From assembly GCA_007748055.1 (NCBI GenBank), contig CP036279.1, positions 1,054,001 through 1,118,000 of the forward strand: a stretch of DNA of 64,000 nucleotides, read 5' to 3'. The translations under genes were made by a program, and so were the position numbers. Source of the stretch: Kolteria novifilia. GTDB lineage: Bacteria; Planctomycetota; Planctomycetia; Kolteriales; Kolteriaceae. Below the pieces are notes generated by a model. It did not search any database, was not told the origin of the DNA, and saw nothing but the letters and a program-made list of their open reading frames with translations. This document shows positions 28,787 to 36,983 of this stretch, in pieces; the stretch's first letter is position 1; each line of letters begins with the position of its first letter.

Positions 28787-29421
28787 CACTTCCCCTTCGC
28801 GTGCGGGTGGAGCTTCAGGTAGTTCCACGGGGTTCCTTGGAACTCGTGCAGCTTGATGCCGGAGTGGCGAACGACGTAGGGGAAGCTAACCTGGTCGCGA
28901 CGCGTGCCGCCGATGATCTCCCGCCACCAGCGTTCACAGAAGTCTTTCGTTATGTCGCCGTGCCGGAAGACCATGTGGCCGCAGCCCCAGAGCCCGTAGC
29001 CCTCGGGAAAGCCTTCCTCGCGGTAGCGGCGGATGTGATGACAGATGCGGTCGCGGCTGTCCTTTCGAGCTTGGACGCAGACCGCGGCTTCCGCGTAGAG
29101 GCAGTGTCGCTTCGGATGCCGCCAAACCCCGATGCCACCACTCATGAAGCGTGCCAGCGGGTAGAGGTCGGACATGATCTCTTGGTTGCCGTCGACCCAG
29201 ATGGTGACATCGGCCTCGACGAACCGATGGGGCAGAACCTTGAAGATTTTGGCGGCCAGACAGGGGTCGCTCGCGTGGGGCGGTGTCACGCGGACATCCC
29301 ACGACTTGCTCAGGTGGCTCTTGTCGCTGAAGCAGATGTAATCCCAGCCCGGCGTTCGGAAACGGGGCTCCCGCAGGATGTCGCGATCTCCATAGATGGC
29401 GGTCAGAACGGCGACGCGCAT
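28786..29421 (-). CDS. TOD1/MUCI70 (DUF616)-like glycosyltransferase
   Basis: 211 residues. MRVAVLTAIYGDRDILREPR and WDYICFSDKSHL form the start of a GT-A-like domain. KIFKVLPHRFVEADVTIWVDGNQEI carries the D-G-N/DxD-like acidic site, and GVWRHPKRHCLYAEAAVC and GYGLWGCGHMVFRH continue the DUF616/TOD1-MUCI70 pattern. The family includes plant glycosyltransferases and many bacterial and phage proteins with unknown acceptors. Overlaps the upstream methyltransferase gene by 19 bases and the next gene by one base, so it belongs to a translationally coupled run. Confidence 0.78.
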   Translation of the reverse strand: MRVAVLTAIYGDRDILREPRFRTPGWDYICFSDKSHLSKSWDVRVTPPHASDPCLAAKIFKVLPHRFVEADVTIWVDGNQEIMSDLYPLARFMSGGIGVWRHPKRHCLYAEAAVCVQARKDSRDRICHHIRRYREEGFPEGYGLWGCGHMVFRHGDITKDFCERWWREIIGGTRRDQVSFPYVVRHSGIKLHEFQGTPWNYLKLHPHAKGK

Positions 29422-29969
29422 GCTTTCTCCAACACGACGATCGAGGGATAGCAGTGGATGGCCGCGATATCGTCGGGCAATCGGGCCTTGAGAAGCCGGC
29501 GGACCTCGTTGCCCATTTGGCGGGCGGTCTCGGCGGCGGGTGGATGTTGCAGGTCTTCGATGACGTAGAAGCGTTTCGCGTGCGGCCAGAGGCCTCTCAT
29601 CGACGCGAGCTGATGAGCGGCCACGTGCGAGCCGTCGTCAATGACGATGTCGAAGGGGCCGTGCTTGCGGACGATCTCGGAAAGGAACGCTTCGTCGGAC
29701 TGGTCTCCGGTTTCGATGCTGACGCGTCCCCACTCCAGCGATCGGCACTTCTCATTCTTGTCGACACCAACGATCTTGGCGTTCGGAAGAATCTCCCGCC
29801 ACAGCTTGAGGGACGCGCCGCCAAGGACGCCGATCTCGAGCAGGGTGATCGGCTGAAATTGGATCTGCTCCACAAACCTGTAGGCGTGTTCGTAGTGGTG
29901 GCTCGGGCCGCCGAACTTGTCGGTCCCGAACCGCTTGCCGAGCATGACGAGCCATTCTTCGAAGCTCAT
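29403..29969 (-). CDS. Class I SAM-dependent sugar O-methyltransferase-like protein
   Basis: 188 residues. The opening GKRFGTDKFGGPSHHYEHAY, LLEIGVLGGASLKLWREILP (SAM-binding motif I), IVGVDKNEKCRSLEW and FDIVIDDGSHVAAHQLASM are typical of the MycE/cephalosporin-hydroxylase-like group that includes macrolide and sugar O-methyltransferases. The acidic DDGSH metal site is present. The ATG at 29969 overlaps the preceding stop as ATGA. Its place among glycosyltransferases suggests it caps or decorates a glycan; whether this is on the virion or the host surface is not shown by sequence. Confidence 0.85.
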   Translation of the reverse strand: MSFEEWLVMLGKRFGTDKFGGPSHHYEHAYRFVEQIQFQPITLLEIGVLGGASLKLWREILPNAKIVGVDKNEKCRSLEWGRVSIETGDQSDEAFLSEIVRKHGPFDIVIDDGSHVAAHQLASMRGLWPHAKRFYVIEDLQHPPAAETARQMGNEVRRLLKARLPDDIAAIHCYPSIVVLEKACASPF

Positions 29970-31108
29970 GCCATATTCCCCACGAACTGCTTCGAAACCC
30001 GTCGGCCACCAAGCCCCGCGCCACGAGACCACATCGTCGTCGTTTCCCCGATGTGCTCGACCAGGGACGGATACGGGTACCAGATGGGAGTCTTCGCCGC
30101 TTGGGCCCACTTGCCGATCGTGACGTCGACCTTCCGGCGGCTCGACTCTCCGCCCTTGATGCGCCACTGCATCGCCACGTCGCTGGCAAGGAACGACATC
30201 AAACGTTCCCGCGACCAGACGAAGCAAAGGGCACACCAGACCCACTTGCGTTCTCCGAACGAATGCCAGCCCGGCTCTCCTTTGGCGTGAGAGGGCCCCG
30301 AGTACCCCGAAGAGCAAAAGAGGCTGAGGGCTCCGCACTGCCGGTCCGGCCAGAGGACGTGATCCTCGAGGTACTGGCGGATGTTGCCCGCGCGGGAGCC
30401 GAAGAGGGCATCATCCTGGACCAACATGAAGAGTTGGGCCTGCGGGTGGCGGTGAAGGAGCTCTTGGAGGGCGAGGTAGGTGTTCGACCATCCCCAGGTT
30501 TTCGCGACGCGTCGGATCGTGCGGGCTTCGTGCTTCGCGGGAACCTCCGACCAGTCAGGCAAGCTCTTGAGGTCCGCCGGGGTGAAGGATCGCTCCTCGC
30601 CCGTGCGGTCGATGCGGTCCGAGAAGATGTAGGGATCGGACCAGCCCGCTCGCTCCAGGGACTCGAGGCATCTCGCAAGCGTCGGCGTTCGTCGTGGCGT
30701 CGTCGTGACCGCGATCGCCCATTCCCAGGACTTGTGCCGCCGATGGAGCATTGCCGGCGGGGGAACGAGACGCGTCAGCCGAGAGCTACCGGGGGCCGAT
30801 TCAACGGGCTCGGCAAGGATGGGCTTCGGCGTCAATCCGTCGATCGAGACGAAGTCCTCGCAGTGCCCGCACTCGTGCTTCGTGGTTTCGCATCGCTCGG
30901 GGTGATGGCAGGCATGGACCGCGACTTCGGCCCCGTCTTGCCATCGCGTGGCGATCTCTTCGCCGTGATGCCGGCACTTGCCCGCCTGCCGCTCCCAGAG
31001 GCCGAAGTAGTCGGCTCGCTTGCAGAGGTTCCGAAGGTGCTCGGACTTGACGAAGCCGTGCCGTTCGCAGAGATGCGGGCCTGATTGTTCGGGGCATTCG
31101 CAGGGCAC
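29966..31108 (-). CDS. Cys-rich N-terminal domain fused to a glycosyltransferase-like domain
   Basis: 380 residues. GTG 31108 is preceded by GGAG, 5 bp after the upstream stop. The first 90 residues carry about eleven cysteines and several histidines (CECPEQSGPHLC..C..C..H..C..C..CGHC), suggesting two zinc-binding sites. Residues about 125-370 resemble a GT-A glycosyltransferase: WAIAVTTTPRRTPTLARCLE, QLFMLVQDDALF (DxD-like), GALSLFCSSGYSG and a His-containing C-terminus SLVEHIGE. The combination of a zinc module and a GT domain mirrors the GT at 26332-27324, where the zinc module is C-terminal. It is the first gene of the glycan set. Confidence 0.72.
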   Translation of the reverse strand: MPCECPEQSGPHLCERHGFVKSEHLRNLCKRADYFGLWERQAGKCRHHGEEIATRWQDGAEVAVHACHHPERCETTKHECGHCEDFVSIDGLTPKPILAEPVESAPGSSRLTRLVPPPAMLHRRHKSWEWAIAVTTTPRRTPTLARCLESLERAGWSDPYIFSDRIDRTGEERSFTPADLKSLPDWSEVPAKHEARTIRRVAKTWGWSNTYLALQELLHRHPQAQLFMLVQDDALFGSRAGNIRQYLEDHVLWPDRQCGALSLFCSSGYSGPSHAKGEPGWHSFGERKWVWCALCFVWSRERLMSFLASDVAMQWRIKGGESSRRKVDVTIGKWAQAAKTPIWYPYPSLVEHIGETTTMWSRGAGLGGRRVSKQFVGNMA

Positions 31109-31113
31109 CGAGG

Positions 31114-31746
31114 TTACTCCGTCAGAAGGAATGTCGATGTCAAGTTCAGGCTACCAAACCCCACGAGGGGCGGATTTCCAAGCGCTGTTCTGCATGCACT
31201 TGACCAACCCGATACTGTCAATGCCCGCGAAAACTCGATCGACACGGGATCGCACACAGCCGAGCTCACCACGGCGTAGGCCGTTGACGGATCGTCGCAA
31301 TCCACGAATGCCGACAACAACCCCGCACTGTGCATCCAGACGCTGATATTTTCGTTGCAGTTAAGCGCGATAATAAAAGTACGGCCACACGCCGATGGCA
31401 AGTCGAGCTCGCCGCACCAACGGTCATAGGGTGGCCCCTCGAGGTAGTTCATCTCAAACGTTGTGCCTACGAGCGCAGGAGCCAACGACGCTGCAATGGT
31501 TGCGGTCAGTGTCGCGGGGATGCCATCTGGGCAACACGGGGTTGCCACTCCCGGCTCTGAACTCTCCGATCCTTCCGACGTCGGTTCCACCAAAGGGCCG
31601 TAACCCGTGTCGATGTACCCCAACTGGTTGTTGGCGGCGTCCATCTGCCGCCAGAGCCGCGCGACATCGACTTCCGCCTGACTCACCGATCGCTCGAGCT
31701 GACGAAGCCGCTGAAGATTGCCGCCGTAACGAAGGGGGAGTGCCAT
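31114..31746 (-). CDS. Phage-type structural protein, unknown
   Basis: 210 residues. The N-terminal part is a coiled coil (LQRLRQLERSVSQAEVDVARLWRQMDAANNQ). A Ser/Glu/Pro linker follows and then a beta-rich C-terminal domain with seven or more cysteines (CGELDLPSACGRTFIIALNC). ATG 31746 shares a base with the upstream stop. Size and position between the hub-like gene and the glycan genes fit a tail-tip or fibre-adaptor protein. No family recognised. Confidence 0.6.
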   Translation of the reverse strand: MALPLRYGGNLQRLRQLERSVSQAEVDVARLWRQMDAANNQLGYIDTGYGPLVEPTSEGSESSEPGVATPCCPDGIPATLTATIAASLAPALVGTTFEMNYLEGPPYDRWCGELDLPSACGRTFIIALNCNENISVWMHSAGLLSAFVDCDDPSTAYAVVSSAVCDPVSIEFSRALTVSGWSSACRTALGNPPLVGFGSLNLTSTFLLTE

Positions 31747-31958
31747 CAGTCGCCAGCGCCTCCCGGAATTGGTCGTGGCAGCGGGGCAACAGAACCTAGG
31801 GTCTTCGAGGCCTCGGCCGCGCCGCCGGGAAGGTAGGCGTGGTCGATGCTTGAGGGAAGCAATCGTTGCAAACGAGCAATGTCCGTGATCACACGGGCTT
31901 GCCGGCGTTCGAGTTCCCGAATCCGCTTGGCCTGTTCCTTCTCGAGCTGGGTTCCCAT
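31746..31958 (-). CDS. Small coiled-coil protein
   Basis: 70 residues, starting GTQLEKEQAKRIRELERRQA, with heptad spacing up to about residue 35, then a Pro/Gly-rich tail. TGATG overlap with the upstream hub-like gene and with the downstream gene indicates tight coupling. The helical half resembles the N-terminus of the next protein (31114-31746), so the two may form one coiled-coil assembly. Confidence 0.6.
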   Translation of the reverse strand: MGTQLEKEQAKRIRELERRQARVITDIARLQRLLPSSIDHAYLPGGAAEASKTLGSVAPLPRPIPGGAGD

Positions 31959-34021
31959 CAGTCGAGCCCCCTCTTGAAGCGTTCGCGTTGGAGTCGGTCG
32001 AGATCGTTGCGGCGTTTGTTCTCGGCGGCGGAGTTCCCCTCGTTCTTGCCGCTCAGGCTGACGATGTACCGCCGACCGTCGATCTCGATGAACGGAATGA
32101 ACCCTTCGTCCGACTCGATCACGAACTGGCTCGCGGGAATCTTCAGCCGCTTCTTGAGCTGCTCGGGGTCGACCTGGGTGAATTCGAGATGATCGGAAGA
32201 AAACGTCAACGTGGTCAGGTTCTCGGCGTAGTCGAACTCGACGTCGGTGACGATCGCGTTGATGTCTTCCCAGTCGAGCGTCTCGGGGTTCCCCTCTCCA
32301 TCGAGCCCCGTGAAGTTGACGCGCTTGTTCAGCCGGAGGAAGTCGTAGTGGATGCCGTGCAGCGAACAGCCGCCGGAGTAGACGACATCCTTGTGCCCTT
32401 CGAGGATCTGCTCGGCGATCCGCTCGAACTTGCCCTTCCGCTCATCGTCGGTGACTGGGGAGCCACGATCGTAGCCCGTGGCAAGGAACTCGTCGTAGCG
32501 GTGCATCTCGTTTTGGATGCCATATCGTTCGTAGGCGGTTCCCTCGAAGCCGCTGGCTGGTTTGCGGACCTTGAGCGGCTCGCCGTAGTAGGTGTAGTAG
32601 AGGCGAACACCGATCGGCAGAATTGACTCGTCTGCCGGAAACGTGATCGGGTCGCGATCCGTGCTGAAGTTCTCGGCACTCGATGACGAGGAGACCGAAA
32701 CGGATGCCGCCGCGGGGAAGCTCTTCACCGCATGGTAAGGAACCTGGATCACACCGTTGGCGGCATTCTCGATGAACCAGCCGTTGAGGTTCTCCCAGCC
32801 CACCGCGTCATCCCACCGGGCCTGAAGGCTCGGCTTGATGGTCGTCCGCTTGGCGAGCCCGGAACCGAAGATGTTGGGGGAGAACATTCCGACGAAGATT
32901 GGGTCGCGGAGCCGTCGCCCCATCTGCCGATACTCTTCCTCCTCGATCTGCCAGCGGCGAAAGACGGATCCGACCTCGGTGTCGAAGAAGTTCGAGCCCG
33001 AGGGGCCGTTCTGGAGAAACGAATCCTGCTCTTGGTCGGTCCAGAGCCTCTTGAGCGTCACACAGAGGAAGGGCGTCTCCTCCGAGCTGTCACACCCGTT
33101 GCTGTCGAGGTCATCCTGGTAGGCGACCGCCGAGCTGAGCGCCTGCGGGCCGTAGATCGTGACCGCGGTGAACCGTTGTTCGATCGAACGCTCGAGGACC
33201 AGTGACAACACCTGCGGGGTCGCGTTCGGGTCATTGAGCGTGAAGGTGACCTGGGGCGCCGCTTTCACATCGCGGAGTCGCCATTTGCGTTCGTGCTCGC
33301 CGGGGTGGAAGAGGTAGCGGTAGCGCGGGTAGTGGCTCAGCGTGCGATCGAGCGCGGAGCGAAGCGTCTCCGACTCGAAGACGACCTTCTCCTGCGGCTC
33401 GTAGGTTAACTCGGCGAGGTCGTCCTCGTCGTAGGCCTTCTCTTCCGAGGAAGACGAGGAGTCCTCGTCCGGCGCCGCAAGAATCTCCCGCAACTCGTCG
33501 ATCGGATCGTTCAGCAGATCCTTGACGATCTCGGCGATCGAGGCGCTGTTGTTTCGCTCGAAGGCCTTGTCTTCATCTTCCTCGATCTTGACGTTGTAGA
33601 CGAGTCGCGGCACCCGGTGGCTTCGGGTGTACGGCAAGCTGAAGACGAAGACTTCATCCGCCGCTCGCTTGGTGGCGTCGTAACAGGTGTAGTCGACCCG
33701 GTTCGATTCCGAGGGCGAGATGTCGTGGACCCATCCCTCGAAGATGGGACGGTCTTCTGACTCGTCGAAGGCCTCGTCAATGAGCTTGATCGCGGTTCGC
33801 GGGGCGATCGGCAACGTATGCTGCGGGGCGAGGATCGAGAACGTCAGCGTCGTCGCGTGAGAATACGCAACACTGAGTTGTAGCTCGACGATGCCTTCCC
33901 CGGGCATGTCGACCTCCGCCCAGCCCTCAACGCCAAGCTGGAACATTCGTAGGCCACTGTAGTTTTCCGGCGGCGGTGGCGTTCCATCGAAGCCAAAGTC
34001 AACCGGGTTGCTGATACTCAC
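31958..34021 (-). CDS. Tail hub/baseplate-like protein with polyserine insert
   Basis: 687 residues. The N-terminal region (WAEVDMPGEGIVELQLSVAYS, APRTAIKLIDE, FEGWVHDISPSESNRVDYTCYDATKRAADEVF) follows the gpD/gp44 tail-hub pattern of a beta-barrel with an I...F.G.V....p sequence. The middle has RTLSHYPRYRYLFHPG. The C-terminus (LHGIHYDFLRLNKRVNF...TDVEFDYAENLTTLTFSSD) resembles the third hub domain. Two low-complexity inserts, DEDSSSSSEE (residues 186-194) and a second Ser run near 445, interrupt the domains. GTG 34021 overlaps the preceding stop as GTGA. Hub identity is a family-level inference. Confidence 0.62.
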   Translation of the reverse strand: MSISNPVDFGFDGTPPPPENYSGLRMFQLGVEGWAEVDMPGEGIVELQLSVAYSHATTLTFSILAPQHTLPIAPRTAIKLIDEAFDESEDRPIFEGWVHDISPSESNRVDYTCYDATKRAADEVFVFSLPYTRSHRVPRLVYNVKIEEDEDKAFERNNSASIAEIVKDLLNDPIDELREILAAPDEDSSSSSEEKAYDEDDLAELTYEPQEKVVFESETLRSALDRTLSHYPRYRYLFHPGEHERKWRLRDVKAAPQVTFTLNDPNATPQVLSLVLERSIEQRFTAVTIYGPQALSSAVAYQDDLDSNGCDSSEETPFLCVTLKRLWTDQEQDSFLQNGPSGSNFFDTEVGSVFRRWQIEEEEYRQMGRRLRDPIFVGMFSPNIFGSGLAKRTTIKPSLQARWDDAVGWENLNGWFIENAANGVIQVPYHAVKSFPAAASVSVSSSSSAENFSTDRDPITFPADESILPIGVRLYYTYYGEPLKVRKPASGFEGTAYERYGIQNEMHRYDEFLATGYDRGSPVTDDERKGKFERIAEQILEGHKDVVYSGGCSLHGIHYDFLRLNKRVNFTGLDGEGNPETLDWEDINAIVTDVEFDYAENLTTLTFSSDHLEFTQVDPEQLKKRLKIPASQFVIESDEGFIPFIEIDGRRYIVSLSGKNEGNSAAENKRRNDLDRLQRERFKRGLD

Positions 34022-34842
34022 GATGCGTCCGCCAGTACGACAAGGGTTCCGCGGGCCAGCGTGACGGTCTCCGCTCCGTCGACGCAGTCGTCGCTCGAAC
34101 TTGAGGATGCCGACGAACCGTCAAGGATGGCTCGCAAGTCGTAGCTGTAGCTCCCCGGCGTGAGTCCAATGGTCTGCCCGCACCGCAGTTCGACCCGAAC
34201 CGACTTGTTCGCTCCGGTGGCGTTGACGACTTCTCCCGCAGCGAGAAGGGTGTTCCCAGAGATCCGAAAGAGGATCGTCGCGTCGGTGAGTACCGGCCAT
34301 GTCGCCGCCGCGGCCGTCGTCCACGTGAGAGCCCGACCTTGGCTCACGGTGTAGTCGTCGCCCTTGACGAGAGTGACGGTACCCGATGCCGCGACGATCG
34401 AGACGATGGTGAGGTTGCCGGTCCCGATGCGAGACAGGGCCGCTCCCACCGTCCCGTCGCCGTAGTTCCCGGTGGACGCGGCGAGGGTGAACTCGACTTC
34501 TCGCGAGCCGTCCCAAGAGACGAAAGATTCGGCGATCCGCTCATCCGCTGGCCCGGCGCCATCGGTGTCGGAGCTTGAGGACGAACTGGAGCTGGACGCG
34601 GAGAGCAATCGCTCGAAAATGACGATCCAGTACCGTCCCGCCGTGGTGATGGCAGTCGGGAAGTCGGCGAAGTAGAAGCCGCTTCCGATGTCGACTTCGG
34701 GGAGTTCAAGGAGGAAACTATCCCAACTCCCCGTGGAGAAATCGACGAACGCCGAGCCGCTCCACACCTGCCCCGCCTGGTTGAACAGGAAGAAGTAGAG
34801 GTCGGCGCCACTCTCGTAATTCGCTTTCACTTCGTTTGCCAT
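34018..34842 (-). CDS. Tail-associated structural protein with two polyserine tracts
   Basis: 274 residues. ATG 34842 follows GGGAG. Two beta-rich domains: residues 1-80 (SGADLYFFLFNQAGQVW...DIGSGFYFADFP), resembling BppU-like or tail-fibre N-terminal modules, and about 100-245. They are joined by a nine-serine run (83-91) followed by DTDG; a second Ser run lies near 250. The nine serines use five different codons (TCC, AGC, AGT, TCG, TCA), so the tract is kept at protein level. It lies between tail tube and hub, where a tape-measure gene would be expected, but it is far too short and not helical. Confidence 0.6.
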   Translation of the reverse strand: MANEVKANYESGADLYFFLFNQAGQVWSGSAFVDFSTGSWDSFLLELPEVDIGSGFYFADFPTAITTAGRYWIVIFERLLSASSSSSSSSSDTDGAGPADERIAESFVSWDGSREVEFTLAASTGNYGDGTVGAALSRIGTGNLTIVSIVAASGTVTLVKGDDYTVSQGRALTWTTAAAATWPVLTDATILFRISGNTLLAAGEVVNATGANKSVRVELRCGQTIGLTPGSYSYDLRAILDGSSASSSSSDDCVDGAETVTLARGTLVVLADAS

Positions 34843-34900
34843 GAGTTACTCCCATCAACCGTCGCATTGCTCTCGCTTGGTCGCTTGCGGTGCCGATCCC

Positions 34901-35848
34901 CTACTCCGTCGACCACGTCACATCGAGTTCGTTGCTCGAGGAGAGAGGCTTGAGGGCCAGCCAGTTGGTCGAGAGCGTTGCCAATTCGTTGACACTAGAC
35001 TGCATCGACAGGGTCTCGAGCGGGATGCGGTCGAACGTGAAGGTCGCGGTCGTGTAGGTGCCGGAGGCACTGCCGCCGTGCTTGCCGCGAAGGGCCAGTT
35101 CGATCGAGTATTCCAGATCGTCGTTCGAGCGGTTCAATGCGTCGAACGTGTCGTCGATCTTGAAGATCTGGAACGTGAGCCGAACGAGCCGCTGCATCGC
35201 GGGGAGCTTCTCGATCACCTTCGAGTTGACGAAGTACGGCTTGAGGTTGTTCTGGATGTCGATCTGGAAACTGATGAAGTCGAAATCCTCCGGGGAGGAT
35301 CCACCGACTCCGTCGGCATCCAGGGAGAGCGTCGCGTCGGCGAAAAGGAAGGCGTCGGGTTCGTCGCTCGTGTCCGAGAGCGATTGGACGGTGATGCCGC
35401 CGGTTTCGTCCTTGCCGATGAGATCGAGTGACATCGTGATGTCGCCACCCTCCGCTTGTCCGGAGATCTGGCAGGAGTTGACGCGGAGTCCGTTGTGGCG
35501 CTTGTCGTCGGTTCCCTCCTCGCTGATCTCGGCCAGGAACGAGTCGAGTTCCAGTCCCGACGGGGCGGAAAGGGCCTTGTCGATGAAGAACTGGGCGATC
35601 GACTGGCCACCGGCATGATGGCCGAACAAGGGCGCGGCGAGTGTCCCCTGCAGCGAGCGATTGACGAGCTGATTCTTCGTCTGTTGGCGACGACCGGTGA
35701 AGAGTTCACTTTGACGGTTGTTCCGTTGAACGCCGACGTCGTACTGCGATACCGGAACGTAGACGTAGGTCGGCGAGCCAGGCGTCGTTCCGAACTGTGT
35801 CTCCGAGGCGACGTGGATGTAGCGCTGCCAGCCGGCATATTCGGCCAT
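34901..35848 (-). CDS. Phage tail tube protein
   Basis: 315 residues. The ATG at 35848 is preceded by AAGGAGA. The N-terminus AGWQRYIHVASETQFGTTPG and YVYVPVSQYDVGVQRNNRQS, a beta-strand pattern with HNGLRVNSCQISGQAEGGDITMSLDLIGK, and the C-terminal FTFDRIPLETLSMQ fit the tail tube (Phage_tube_2-like) group that forms hexameric rings around the DNA channel. Comparable proteins run 300-330 residues. It follows the capsid and connector genes in the conserved head-to-tail order. A sheath gene is absent, so the tail should be non-contractile if one is made. Confidence 0.72.
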   Translation of the reverse strand: MAEYAGWQRYIHVASETQFGTTPGSPTYVYVPVSQYDVGVQRNNRQSELFTGRRQQTKNQLVNRSLQGTLAAPLFGHHAGGQSIAQFFIDKALSAPSGLELDSFLAEISEEGTDDKRHNGLRVNSCQISGQAEGGDITMSLDLIGKDETGGITVQSLSDTSDEPDAFLFADATLSLDADGVGGSSPEDFDFISFQIDIQNNLKPYFVNSKVIEKLPAMQRLVRLTFQIFKIDDTFDALNRSNDDLEYSIELALRGKHGGSASGTYTTATFTFDRIPLETLSMQSSVNELATLSTNWLALKPLSSSNELDVTWSTE

Positions 35849-35859
35849 GAGAGTTCTCC

Positions 35860-36360
35860 TTAAGAGGCGGTGCGGGGGTTCCATTTGATGCGCAGGACGA
35901 TGGTCCAACTCCAGAGCGTCGCTCGGGGCCCATCGTTCCTCGCCAAGTGAACGCGCTTGGCGCTGATGTTCTGAATCGACTCGGGCGGATAGCGCGTCGC
36001 CGCCTCGACGAAGGGCAAGTTCGCCGCGCTCGAGTCCTCGGGCCCCGACTGGTAGAGGGCCTTGGTGATCTCCTCGATCAGTTCCTCACCGTGGCGCACG
36101 TCCCAATGACGAGTCCAGAGGCGAGCGTCGAGAGCGTAGAGAATCTGACTCGTTTGCGACGCCGCCCACTGGTGACGCTGACTCGCCGGTGAGATCGCCA
36201 ACCCCGGCAGATCGCCCAGTGACGGTGCCGGCTCCGGCCCTTGGAGCGTGCCCGTGTCTTCGAACTTCCACTTGCGGCGGAAGGTCGCCGCGAGGGCGGG
36301 CCACTCGTCGATGGCGGCCCAGACCGATTGCCTGGCTGTCGTCAGAATTGATGTCGACAC
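35860..36360 (-). CDS. Tail completion/terminator-like protein
   Basis: 166 residues from a GTG at 36360 with AGGAA upstream. The sequence begins TSILTTARQSVWAAIDEWPALAATFRRKW and ends RATLWSWTIVLRIKWNP. Amphipathic helix then beta-strands, and the position between the DUF1320 connector and tail tube, fit a neck or tail-terminator protein (Mu gp37-like place). Family identity is by position only. Confidence 0.55.
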   Translation of the reverse strand: MSTSILTTARQSVWAAIDEWPALAATFRRKWKFEDTGTLQGPEPAPSLGDLPGLAISPASQRHQWAASQTSQILYALDARLWTRHWDVRHGEELIEEITKALYQSGPEDSSAANLPFVEAATRYPPESIQNISAKRVHLARNDGPRATLWSWTIVLRIKWNPRTAS

Positions 36361-36410
36361 GTTGTCACGTTCCTACTGCTGGTGGCGATTGAGGCGTGTT
36401 CGAGCGATTG

Positions 36411-36854
36411 CTACCTCGCACGCTCGCGAGGGAGCGTCGGGTTGCCCACGCGGGGCAGGCTCGAGTGTCGGGTCTCGCGATCGAAGCGATCGGAGGGATA
36501 GCTCAGCCCCGGCACGCGACGGGTTCCGAGCCGGACTTCCTCGAGCCAGCCCCGCGAACGCTGCGCGGCATTCGTCAGCGAGGCGGGCGGGTGACTCCCA
36601 CGTCGTTCCGCCAGATGCTCGCTCGCCAAATCGATCGCACGCTGGCGGAGCCAATCGTTGGTCCCGGCGATCGGAAGATTCACGTGGGGCAGGAGCGATC
36701 CATCGATCTCGGCGCCCGCGGCCCGAATCGCTTCGTCGATCGCCGCTTCCCGCTCGTCGCTCGAGGCGACGTTGTCGGCGTCGTCGTCGGCGACGTAGAG
36801 GATGCCGGCATCGCCGAGGCGTTTGACCAGATCGTCGCTGGTGCAGTAACTCAT
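36411..36854 (-). CDS. DUF1320 (Mu gp36-like) head-tail connector
   Basis: 147 residues. The ATG at 36854 has AAGGAG upstream. MSYCTSDDLVKRLGDAGILYVADD, EREAAIDEAIRAAGAEIDGSLL and LRQRAIDLASEHLAERRG are characteristic of DUF1320 (phage Mu gp36), a small helical protein at the head-tail interface. A C-terminal Arg/Pro-rich tail follows. It lies directly downstream of the capsid gene, as in Mu-type head modules. Confidence 0.8.
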   Translation of the reverse strand: MSYCTSDDLVKRLGDAGILYVADDDADNVASSDEREAAIDEAIRAAGAEIDGSLLPHVNLPIAGTNDWLRQRAIDLASEHLAERRGSHPPASLTNAAQRSRGWLEEVRLGTRRVPGLSYPSDRFDRETRHSSLPRVGNPTLPRERAR

Positions 36855-36983
36855 CGCTGACTCCTTGGTGGGCCCGGCGGGCAAGCGCCAGGGGGATGCG
36901 TTGCCCGCCGGGGTGAGTCTCCGCGATCGATCGCCGGTTATTGGATCCGATCGCGGAGAGGGGATGCAACTGGCTGGCGCGAT

